Source: Erythroxylum novogranatense (taxonomy: Eukaryota > Streptophyta > Magnoliopsida > Malpighiales > Erythroxylaceae). Taken from it: DNA of 64,000 bases. The translations under genes were made by a program, and so were the position numbers. The notes under the pieces were generated by a model. It worked only from the letters and a program-made list of their open reading frames with translations. It ran no database searches and was not told the origin of the DNA. The stretch is from positions 19,127,300-19,191,299 of the forward strand of contig CM057231.1 of NCBI GenBank assembly GCA_029891385.1, given 5' to 3'. Below, in pieces: positions 52,317-63,030 of the stretch (position 1 is its first letter; each line of letters opens with the position of its first letter).

Positions 52317-55300
52317 TGTATCATCCCACTCCCGCAAGACCCGAACCCGATATCGATGGTGATATCCGAGCCCGTGCCCTACGAGGGTGGTATGCTAGAA
52401 CGATCAAATCAATTTAAATCTCAGAAAAAAATAATTAATTTCTTTTCGAAAATAATAGAGTGCGCAGATATCGGTAAACAATTTGGGTCACGATACGAAA
52501 ACATTTTCAATCACAGTCCAATTTCAATCATAAAACCATTCATACACGCATAGATTGACAGCCAATTTAGGCCCAATACAATAACAATATTTATCTGCGA
52601 AAAATACAATTTTTCACATATAACATATAACTAGAATGACTCAAATGCAGACATGAGACTGATCCCGACGCCAAACTCTGCTTTTCTTGCAGTAATCATA
52701 CTCCCGTTTCACTAATGGGGTACTCTTCAATTCCTGAAAAAAAAATAGTTGCAATGTTGGGTGAGTTTGCGAACTCAATGAGAAACCATCATCGATGGTA
52801 CACTCAATTCATGCATATTCAATCAATTTACCAAATAATACATACAATCACATTTCTCAAATGTAAGGCGTTTCGCCTTTAACACAATTCATATTCAATC
52901 ATTTATAGATGCAATGCACATATGATACTTTTTATTTTCATTTCGTTGTTGTGACTGCATGCTTTGGCGTCTCGATGGCGGGCACATTGCGTTGAGCTAG
53001 TGGCTCGAAAACATTGGGCTTGAAGCCTCGATACATTGAGCCCGAGGCTCAATAATACGTTGGACACGAGGTCTGTGCGTTGGTGAAGCTCTCATATCGT
53101 TAGGCGTGATATGCCCTGATACGGTGGCTGCTCCGGTCACAACTGCCTTTATCTGATCATACTTTTATGCATGCAATGTACATGTTCCAATTGCCATTTA
53201 CATGTCCATGCTATTTGCCATTTCTTCGGACTTTCGGTCTGGTATTTCAATCATATACATTTTCAATTTATTGCATTGATGCATTCACAGTCATTTACAC
53301 ACATTAGCACTTCAATATCACATTTCCAATATTTCGGACACCCCTGGTCCAAAATCAATCAAAATCAAACACACAGATCCTCCCTTAATTCCACATGGCA
53401 TCAATGCGTAATATTAAACACACACATAGATTGAGAAACTAACTAGGTTACTCACCTATCACTTCCGAGCTAATGCCGGGAAGTCTCGCCACGTCGGTCA
53501 AACGGCGTTCCAATTGAGCCTCTATAAGAATCGAGAAGAAAAGCGATCACTAATTATCCAATCCAATTAGTTAATGATGCACATGTAGGTGTATAATGCA
53601 TGTTCATGAATTCCGGCCCTTATTTCCTTCTCTTTTTCCCTTTTTCCTGTCTGACATTCTAACTAGCATATCTCTTTACACACAATTCAGAAAATTACAA
53701 ACCACACCTTGTTGGAAAGATTATGAAAAACTCTACAAGTTTCATGAAGACCCTAACAAGCAATTTTACTCCGAAGGGTATCAAAATCCAATTGAAACTT
53801 CTTCCCATGCACTACCTCTTAAAACAGAACAGTATTATTAAATTCAGTAACTTTCATACTATTCAGTCAACAATTGCACCATAAATATGTTCAGAAAGAT
53901 AACAATGTGATCTACAACTTTCATGAAAAATATAAAATCAAATTCAATGGTTAACTAGGTCAAACAATTCAGTGAATGCTGCTGCCCCTGCAAGTACTCA
54001 ATCTGGACAGTAATGTTCTAAACAGTATATCTTTTTGCACAAATGTCAAATAAATGCATACTTTATACCTATGGAAAGATAAAACACAATGCTACACTTC
54101 CCATGAAGGGCTTCAAAGCCAATTCCATATCGAACAAGCTTAAAACTTTCATGCAATTTACTGATCGAGGCGTGAATAATAACCTCATGCAGTACAGATT
54201 TTGAAAATTCATAACTCCCAAATTTGATCTCCAAAAATTGCATGCTAAATACCATTTTCAAGATCAATGTTTCCTCTACAACTCTTCAGAGGATCACTCA
54301 AGCCAGTCCAATTCAAAAAAATTGCTAAAATTGCTTCCAATCAGAATGCTCACAAAATTGACATTTCAGCTAGGTTTCACCAAAATGCATTGTTCCAGTC
54401 AACAGTCACCAGTTCATATATCACAATATACAATTCGAAAAATTTCAAAATCAGTGGAATTGGAAAGCTAACAATACAGGCTTCAACTTTCATTTAGACC
54501 ATTTTCCCTAATTCCTTCTCAATTAATTTAGAAAAATCAGCAAAACGCTTAGGTCATCAATCCGGATACTGTTCACCTAGGTCAAAACAGTAACTTTCCA
54601 AGCCAAAATTCAACCTCTTAAGGTTAAAATTAGGCAACACCTATTTCACACAAAATTGTAGCCAACAACCTAAAGTTTAATTGGGCACAAACCTCGAATC
54701 ATTTTCATAACCACACAATGAGTTATGCTCAAAACAGTACAGTGGGTCAAAATCTCCATTTTCCAGCTTTGATCTTCAACTTACACTTCCTATCATGCCA
54801 ATTCAAATTCTACTACCATAAGCATCTCAATTGGACACAAAATCAGTCCCTATATCATTCATACATTCACTAGGAGTAACCACCTCAAGTTGGCATCCCT
54901 AACCTCTTCATTTCCATGCAAGAATAATCATCAATATTCAATCAAAATCAAGCTAAAACCAAATTCAACCATAGTCATTCATTATCCTAACACACCATAC
55001 ATTTATACCCAACAATTCCACCTATAACTTTCATCAAATTAAAGCATTAATAATAATAATAAATGCACTAAAAGTCCCATTGAATGCATCTACCATCCAT
55101 GATTCATCAACTACATAATCAAAGCATAATTAAAACTTAACTTAATCACTTACCAATTCAAGCTTCCACTCTTTCCCACTCTCCAGTCACTTCACTTTCT
55201 TACTTCACTTCTAAAGCCCATACATGGCTATCAGCTTGGATAGAGACTTAAGCTCATATGCAAGTAAAGAGGACTCTTAAGGTTGGAGGAAATAAGAACA

Positions 55301-55961
55301 CTTTGAGGAGAGAACCAAGAATTCGATGGAGAGGAAAACCAAGAGCAAGTTTCGGATGAAGGAAATAATAAGCATTTAAGTCTTCTTTTCAATCTATTTC
55401 ATAGGGCATAACCGAGAGAGTGACTTTAGCATAAGACAAAAATCATTAATTCAAAGGACAAATGGCATTAGAAGGAAGAAAGAGACAAATTAGATATAAA
55501 ACAAAGTAAGGATAGGATTTAGAAATCCTACTACAATTTGACACATTCTAGTCCAATGATCCTAATTTCAATTCCAAAATAAAATACCCAATATGACAGT
55601 GCCATTGGGTAGCAATTTTCGCTACCAAAAAGCAACCGGTTAACCACTTGACGATTTTCTTTCGGTCCGGGAATTTTCTCCAGAAAATTCTAAAAAATTT
55701 CCTAAAAATCTATTAAAATATAAAACACTCAATGGCGCACTCAGAATAATTTTTCAAACCCAATAACCACGTTAATCACAATAAAATTACATTAGGCACG
55801 AAAACCAGGAATGTCATGTATGCATATACGGTTATTTCATGTGCTGGCCCGATCGACATGTATCAATCCTATTATGCAAGAACAATCCTAATTCATCCCA
55901 ATCCATCTCATCATATGCCAATTTACTAGTTTACCCTTCCTGTCGGGGATGGGATGTTACA
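52317..55961 (-). repeat. LTR 3 of family E (5' LTR of the element)
   Basis: 3645 bp, TGTATCATCCC to GATGTTACA on plus, then the TACAT duplication. Its hairpin row (about 52985-53120) has many small differences that break the stems, unlike LTR 1 and LTR 2. Confidence 0.95.
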
Positions 55962-55966
55962 TACAT

Positions 55967-56908
55967 CATATGTTTGCACACCAGTTTTCCAAAGATGCTG
56001 TAATTCTAATATCAGTAGTTGTAAGTAAACATCTATTTTCTGCTTGGGATTTGTTGGTCCTGGCACAATAACTGTAAGAAACATGTAAGCCTCTTTCATA
56101 CACATCCACGGAGGCAAATTATAAGGAGTAATTATCACCGGCCAAGATGAATATTGTTGCCCGGATTGACCAAAAGGTTGAAATCTATCAGTTGACAATC
56201 CCAACCGCACATTCCGACTTTCAACTGTAAAGTGCTGATGGGTGTCATTGAAATGCTTCCATGCCAGTGCATCTGAAGGATGACGCATTACTCCATCTTC
56301 CTGATCGTGTTCAGCATGCCATCTCATGTGACATGCTGTCACATCAGATGCACAAAGTCTCTGCAGTCTCGGAGTTAGCGGGAAATAATACATCCACTTC
56401 CATGGAACTAATTTCTGTTTCATTGCACGCTTTCTTGGCTTAAACCTCGATTGACCACAAAATTTGCACTCATCTAAGTTCACATCGTCTCCCCAGTACA
56501 ACATACATCCCAACCGACAACAATCAAATTTTTGCACTGGCAACCCAAGACCCCGAATCAGTTTCTTCATATTGTAAAAACTGTCAACCATTGAATGATC
56601 AGCGGGTAGTGATTCAGTGTACCACTCCAAAATGTTATCAAAGCTACGATCCAATATATGTCCTTCACTCTTTACGTTCAAAATTAGCGCAATTGAAGAC
56701 AATTGTGTCATTTTCTGACAACCGGGCCACAATTCTCGGTCAGCAGCCTGGAGTAAGTCCCAAAAATTTCGTGCTTCTGCGTTTGGTTCTTCTTCAACAT
56801 TTACGTTGACAGAAATTTGTGGTTCATTCCCCCTTGAGCTGCTACAAATTAACGGTTCTCCATGTCGTGTCTACTCAAAATAATTGGCCACAAACCCTTT
56901 TCGCAGCA
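55967..56908 (-). pseudogene. CACTA TNPD-like transposase, middle part
   Basis: One frame is open from 56870 down to the array. Recognisable blocks are a Cys cluster (CCRLGCMLYWGDD...CKFCGQSRF), WKWMYYFPLTPRLQRLCAS, and a NVRLGLSTDRFQPFG...SWPVIITPYNLPPWMCMK stretch typical of the Transposase_21 domain. At its upstream end the frame joins the Transpos_assoc piece at 59015 after the solo LTR is removed. There the conserved Trp codon before HGE is TAG (56871-56873), a nonsense change. Downstream TYDV continues as SFKQNF at 37550 across the array, showing a clean insertion into a once-open frame. Confidence 0.95.
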
Positions 56909-56913
56909 AATGC

Positions 56914-59009
56914 TGTTGGATCGGAAAAAGAAAGCATGCTTAGTTTGGAGAAACGATAGATTTCAAAATTTTTTAAGAAATCATCTTGCAATGGAAGCAA
57001 TATATCCAAATCAACATGCTAATCCATACATGATATGGTATAAGGATAATAAAACCAAGAACAAGATAAAAGGAATTACCGACTCCTTCGCTACAGCTTT
57101 AAATCCTCGCTGCGCTATCCTCTCCTTCTTGTATCTAAATCCTTTGCCTTTGAGTCTTTTCCTTTAGCAATCTATCTTCTTCCTTGTAGTAGTATCCTCT
57201 ACCAATTAGATTTACCACTTGTTCTTTAAGGACAACTAGGTTAACAAAATCCTTTGGTGGGAAAGGAGAAGAAATATTTGGAGGAGATTTTCTTAGAAGA
57301 AGAAGAACCAAAATTGAAACTCTTTCAATTCTTTTCACTTAGGAATTTCGGTTCTCTCTTGTATGAAAAGAGAATGTCTAAAACCATGCAAGAACCCTTT
57401 CTTACATCTCAATTTGAAATATGCATGAAATGGAAAGAGTGAGAGGCATCCAATGCATCACTTCTTACATTAATCACTCATCAAATAGCGATAAATGAGA
57501 CTTACTTCATTTATCTTTAAAATGGCTATTTGAAAAGACCATAACCTATAATTGAATACCCATTTCGGTTTTGGCAAGAAGAAAGAAGGAAGATGGTCCA
57601 TCTAATGCACATCTTTCATCTTTAATCTAATGAATGCAAATAGGTTACATGCCAACATTAAAAGCCAACCATTAAACCATTTAATGGTAAGTTCATAACT
57701 TCATTTAATAATGATGAACCATAATAAAGACCATCTTTATTTAGTATTTTAATGTCAAATGTGGTTACACATCTAACCTAACACAATTTTGAAATTGCTT
57801 CTTCTCTATTTTAAAAATTGTTTTAATATAATTAATCTAATCAATTACATTAAACCAAAACAAGCCCATTTCTAAATGAACATATGGGCTTCCAATTAAC
57901 CATTAATTAGTATAAGCCCATCATTCAATTATGGACTTCTAAAGCCTCCAAACTACTTCTTACTTAGCTTGATAACCTTCCTTAAAGCCAAGTGGGGAAT
58001 CTTATTGGACTTTGATAATTCAAGCTCCAATAAGCCCGAAATAATTCAATCTCATTGGAATTAATTCTAGCTTATTAACTAAATGTCATTCCACTAAAGA
58101 CAATTAGTTGAACTCTTGAATTATTAAATATTATGAGAATATGTCCAATTGCAAACCCTATTTAGAACCTTATTATAGCCATCCGCACAACAAAGGGTAA
58201 AATTACCGTTTTGCCCTTATGTTGGTTTTTTCTTCTAGATCTCTCATTTTACTTTATATGGTGACTAACACATAAGATCTCATCTTAGTGTTAAGACTTG
58301 ATGGGTAGCTAGTTCATCAAACTACTGGCGCCAGTTTAATCACAAAATCTCCTTAAAACATCTAGAAGAGATGATAACACTATAAACTCTTTATTTGAGT
58401 GAATGTTCCTTGATACATGTTTCAATTAATAATTCCAACATGCGCATAATCGGATTAATACCTGTAAAAATCCATTCCGATCATATCAAGAATTATAATG
58501 AAACACATATGAGTTCACCACTCATCAAGATTATGGTTCATAATAGCGAATGCTTAAGTTGTATGTTTTAAGATTAAAGTAACGCCCACTTTATTCTTGA
58601 AAACATACTTGATTCAATTCATTTAATAGTTCCATTATCGATAGTCTACTACTATCATGATATGAAACTCATCATTCCCTTTAAGTAAACTCCTTTACTT
58701 ATATGGAGATAAATCGTAACACTACTGATCTAAACCATAATCAAGCGACCAACTTGATTATTCAACTGTGAATCAATTAATTGATTCTAATAATATACAT
58801 GTTTCCCATACATCTCTATGTATATGTATATTACTTACAAATGAATCTTGGTACCTTATGACCAGATATATAATGCTCATACAGATAAAACCAAACTCTT
58901 TTGTTTTATTAATAATAAATATTTTCATTACAAAACTGTAACTGAAGAAGATAAAGTTACATGTAAATACACTTGCTTTCCAAGGCACTATATTTACATA
59001 ACTCCAACA
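56914..59009. mobile_element. Solo LTR, 2.1 kb, inserted in the CACTA transposase
   Basis: Ends TGTTGGA and TCCAACA, flanked by AATGC (56909-56913 and 59010-59014). Removing it rejoins the transposase frame through the Transpos_assoc domain. It holds no internal region or long frame. Terminal sequence suits a Copia-type LTR, but family and orientation are not certain. An internal CCAACA at 58435-58440 is not a second border, since only the outer ends have the duplication. Confidence 0.85.
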
Positions 59010-59014
59010 AATGC

Positions 59015-59187
59015 AACTTAACTTCATCAAGAGTAAGGAAACATTTGTGCTTGCACTTGCTACATGGACATCTGATTTTTTGTCCATCCATATATGCATG
59101 TTGAGAGCATGTATAATGAATAAAACTGTCAACTCCATGCACAAATTCAGGATTAATGAAGCCAGCAGGGGTTAATCGTCTATACAT
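59015..59187 (-). pseudogene. CACTA TNPD-like transposase, N-terminal Transpos_assoc part
   Basis: Begins MYRRLTPAGFINPEFVHGVD, then a CPCSKCKHK cysteine motif and EVKLHL. These are the hallmarks of the Transpos_assoc domain at the N-terminus of plant CACTA TNPD proteins. The frame is cut after HL by the solo LTR and resumes as LRKGFVANY at 56908. The ATG at 59187 is the likely start. Confidence 0.9.
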
Positions 59188-60648
59188 CCAAGATCTATCA
59201 CTGGAAGCTCATAATTTGAGATCTCATTAATTTCAACCAGTCAATCAATTGTCAGTATAATTCATGTATGTCACATATAAGAAGGTATGTCAGTATCATT
59301 AATTGTTATATAAGGATCATGCTAAAAATTCGGCAACATTTCCCCTATCACATAATCATCCCCCTCTTACACATAAGAGAGCCCTCTGCATGTGAAAATA
59401 CACTTTTATATTGGACAAGTAAAGTCAACTCACAACTAATCTCTAAACTACATGTCCATACTTAGCCTTGTCAACAACTCATGTTACTTATCAAGAATTA
59501 AACATTAAACTCAAAGCAATTCACAACCATACAAAATTTTCTGATTACGTCAAATAATATTAACAAATATATGCTTAAAGTTACCACAATTGAAGTAAAA
59601 GTATAGTTGTCATTTTAATACCTGCTTAGGCTTCTCTTAACGTTCCTCGAAAGTATAAATACTAGGGACAATACAGTTCCTACAACAAACAAAATAAAAT
59701 TGTGTCTTATCATATTGAGGGGTCGTAGCATTTGTCACTGAAGTTCATAGGATTGATTCAAATGAAGGAGGAATAATGCAATTATAAAATAAGTAGTAGT
59801 GATTTTTCAAAAGTCTCAAAATACTCCATTTACTAGATTCAATACCATTTATTTTAAAAGTTTCTCGAAATTTGTTTGAAGATTAAGAATTTGTTTAGTT
59901 CAAAATAATGAAATTTTCTCCTGATTAATGAAAGACTTTTCATTATACCTCATAAATAGTCATGCAATGATTGAACTCCTAATTTATTGAAATGACTAAT
60001 ATAACAATATAAAATGATTGTTATATATGGAATAATTTTATTATTTTTGTTCTTGGTCTACTTGATTTGAATTACCTTGAAATTCTCTTAAATTGTACTT
60101 GATTCTTTATTTAATTTTATCCTTTAAATAAAACATCTAAGACACAAGAATGTTATATCTTTGTATTATATTAAGGAAAATCATTAATCGATATATTTAA
60201 TTAACTATTAAACAAAATAAAAAGTATAAAATTGTAATATTAAAAACAATAATTAATTTACACTTTTCCATATTTTTAAATAAAGTTTGATTAAGTATCA
60301 ATATTTAAAAATCAATTAAATAAGAAATATAAACATATTTTCTACTTTTATTAAACAAAATTAAAATTTTAATGGAAATTACTAGAAGAAAGATAAATGA
60401 AATGAAGTATTTGGTAGATATTATAACAATAATAAATTAACAATATTAAGAATGAAAAACAAAACCAAATGTTTTGATTTTAAAATTCTAAGAACCATTT
60501 TTTATTTTAGCAAAGAATTGATTTAATTTTTTTTTCAATGGTTTATGTTAGGTTCAATTGTTCCACTGGTTTATGCTTAGGGATATTGACTCCTTTAATT
60601 TTTCTTATTTTGATAGACACGTCTTCAAAGTTTTGCCGTCATTACACT

Positions 60649-60781
60649 AACATACCTATCGTTCTTCTTCAAGTTATTAAAATTAATAACTCATGATTTT
60701 CAATATCCTTTGAAGTTGTTAACATTTTTCAAATATTGTTTCTATACAAATCCACCAACTACTAACTTGCTTGTCCTTTTT
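60649..60781. repeat. 133-bp direct repeat, copy 1
   Basis: Starts AACATACCTATCGTTCTTC and matches 61088-61220 with a few changes; the gap between the copies is about 306 bp. Confidence 0.85.
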
Positions 60782-61087
60782 AATCGAGAGTTTCTTTATT
60801 CTACATATCACCTTTCTTTTAAGAATGAAATCAACTTTTTTGTCAATGTCTTTTAATCGATGATTGAAAATAGAACCATTATCCAAGTAATATCTCTGAT
60901 GCCCAGAGGTGTAATGATTGAAGTAGTGCTAATACATTAATTGTTTCTAACCTTGAACTAGGTTCTACTAGATAATACTATAACTAAACCAAGAGACTGG
61001 TCGTCTCGATTCTATTCTTATTATTAATTAAGTAAATAATTTTATCTTTTATTGTTACCAAAACCATTATTATTTTGTTAACAAATA

Positions 61088-61220
61088 AACATACCTATCG
61101 TTCTTCATCAAGTTATTAAAATTAATAACTCATGATTTACAATATCCTTTTCATTTGTTAACATTTTTCAAATATTGTTTCTATACAAATCCACCAACTA
61201 CTAACTTGCTTGTTCTTTTT
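61088..61220. repeat. 133-bp direct repeat, copy 2
   Basis: Second copy of 60649-60781. Differences are near ATGATTTACAATATCC and TTTTCATTTG. Confidence 0.85.
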
Positions 61221-61910
61221 AGCATGCTAACATATATCTAACCCTTTAACAATTTAAACCAAAGAAATTCGCTCATTATTTTATTAATACTCTAGACCCA
61301 TCACATACCAAACGAATTCACAATGCATACTTTTCATTTTACTTTAAAAATTCCTATGAATCTCATTCCTAATTCAACTTTTATGTTCATTCTTTTCCTT
61401 CATACTAGTTCGATGCTTTCCTCTTTATTACTTTCAAATGTAAGCATATCATCTTTATAATCCTCATACTCACATTGAACACTCATATAATGATATTAGT
61501 TTAGTTCTACAACTCCTAATGCATTTCATCGAACACCTTGAGGTCAAAACCATCTCAACCCTATCTACACACAAATCTTTAAATTCTTTCCATTCAGTAC
61601 ATCCACAACAATCACACAACACCAATCAAACCTAAATTAACAAATGAAATGCATTAAATCAGTTCAAATCTACATCAAAACCACCGCAACCCACAAAACC
61701 CATGTTTTACCTTCGGATTGTCCAGAGGAGAGAGGGAGCAGCACGTAGAGGGAGAAGACGGAAGGAGAAGGTTGCCACGTCGCCAGAGAAGACGGAAGGA
61801 GAAGGTCGGACGTCCACTGTCGCTCAACGTCGTCGGAGGAGATGAGAGAAAGAGAGGAGGAGAGTCGGGGAAGGAGAGAAGAAAGACGGCTGCGCAGGGA
61901 TTTAATTTTA

Positions 61911-62280
61911 TTTTAGCGACGGAATGCTCCATCGATATAATTAAAAAAGACCATCGCAGGATTAAACCTCCTAACCTAGTTTCCCGACGTCGTTTTGAAA
62001 TATGCCGACGGCTTATTTCCGTCGGTGAAACTTCTCTCGCCAACAAATTTTACCGACCGAATTTTATTCCGTCCCTATTTACAGACGGAAACGTATTCAT
62101 CGGCATATTGCAATCGCTATAACTCCCCACCAAAATTTCCCTCCACCATTGGCAACGGATTTCTGTACCGTCGTAACTTTTCTTCTTTCACCGACGGATT
62201 TCTGAGTACCGTCGCAAATCACATACGATATACTTTCCGTCGGAATGTTTCCGCCGCTATTTAACAATTTCCTTGTAGTG
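61911..62280. repeat. CACTA right subterminal and terminal repeats
   Basis: Repeated CCGTCGG, CCGACGG and TACCGTCG motifs (for example near 62004, 62022, 62191 and 62238), then the terminal repeat ending CCTTGTAGTG. Mirrors the left end. Confidence 0.85.
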
Positions 62281-62283
62281 TTT

Positions 62284-63030
62284 AAACTCAATGAGTGAAA
62301 ATGAGCCTTGAGCTCATAAGTGATGCAGAGCCTCAGGCTCAACGTTTAATGAGCCCTGTATCCACCAACGGATAAGGGACAGTTATTAATGAGCCCTACA
62401 AGGGACAGTTATTAATGAGCCCTACAAGGGACAGTTTAGGCACTCGGTCATAACAAAATAATAAATGGAAAGTGAATCTCATATGCTTGTATCAAATATG
62501 AACAATATGAATGTGGAATTTTGTAGATGTGTGTGTGAATGTATATTATGAAATAATGTTCGATGTATGCAAATTGTGTGATGTGACTGGGTGAACCATC
62601 GATGATGGTCACTCACTGAGTTCGCAAAACTCACCTAAAACTTGCAATTATTTTTCAGGACCCAGAAGAATACCCCGTTAGGCATCGGGCGTATAGCATC
62701 TGCTTGTGAGTAAGAGAAGTGGTCGGGATCAGTTGCGTCTGCATTAGTGTCTGATAGAATTGCATTTTTTTTTCTGAATTTTTGTATTAATTATTAGATC
62801 AATTTGTAAGTCAACGGACTGAAATAAATTGTATTTATGAAATGGCCCCCTGTGGCCAATGTATTTACCGGTGATTATGTATGTTAATGATTTTCCGCTA
62901 GTGTATGCTTATGTTGTAAAAAAAAATACTGAGTTTTGACTAAGTGATGTAGCACGCCACTCTCGCAGGGCACAGACTCGGATATGACCATCGATGTCGG
63001 ATTCGGGTCATATGGGAGTGGGGTGTTATT
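62284..63030 (+). repeat. Gypsy-type LTR (family D), right part
   Basis: Continues LTR D after the CACTA element. Contains a GAGCCTCAGGCTC hairpin (62328-62340), a 26-bp tandem repeat (62381-62432) and a block matching the start of solo LTR A on the opposite strand (CACGCCACTCTCGCAGGG). It ends GGGGTGTTATT where TGTTACA is expected. The right flank belongs to a different Copia element on the opposite strand. Confidence 0.8.
62381..62432 (+). repeat. 26-bp tandem repeat, two units
   Basis: AGTTATTAATGAGCCC plus ten more bases, repeated exactly; a partial unit precedes it at 62347-62380. Confidence 0.9.

Larger units (their letters stand above)
37556..55961 (-). mobile_element. Gypsy-type LARD array: three LTRs, two internal regions (family E)
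   Basis: Order on plus: LTR 37556-41209, internal 41210-44942, LTR 44943-48589, internal 48590-52316, LTR 52317-55961. Polypurine and PBS positions show minus orientation. One 5-bp duplication, TACAT (37551-37555 and 55962-55966), flanks the whole block, so a single insertion later gained an extra LTR-plus-internal unit, most simply by unequal crossing-over. The copies are highly similar. Internal regions lack gag-pol, so the element is non-autonomous; TTCGAGGACGAAATT before the polypurine tract suggests a Del/Tekay-like Gypsy parent. It sits inside the CACTA transposase frame. Confidence 0.95.
59188..61910. other. CACTA 5' region upstream of the transposase (non-coding)
   Basis: Strongly AT-rich from 59800 to 61650 with no supported frame. 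It contains a 133-bp direct duplication (60649 and 61088). The open frames at 61675-62122 on both strands come from purine-rich and CGTCGG-rich sequence and show no domain. Confidence 0.55.
35891..62280 (-). mobile_element. CACTA DNA transposon, disrupted by two nested insertions
   Basis: Ends are CACTATAAGAAAA on the left and the complement of CACTACAAGGAAA on the right, flanked by the 3-bp duplication TTT (35888-35890 and 62281-62283). Removing it rejoins LTR D as ATCAGAACTTTAAACTCAATG, matching the family. Both ends carry many copies of CCGTCGG/CCGACGG-type subterminal motifs. A TNPD-like transposase gene lies on minus in three pieces. Removing the 18.4-kb Gypsy array and the 2.1-kb solo LTR leaves about 5.9 kb. 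Loss of the transposase C-terminus, stops and a frameshift mean it cannot drive its own movement. Confidence 0.95.

Noticed and set aside
58435..58440. Internal CCAACA as a second LTR border within 56914-59009
   Set aside because: The AATGC duplication is only at the outer ends, and the parts do not repeat each other.
61675..62122. Arg- and Ser-rich frames on both strands
   Set aside because: They come from purine-rich and CGTCGG subterminal repeats of the CACTA element.
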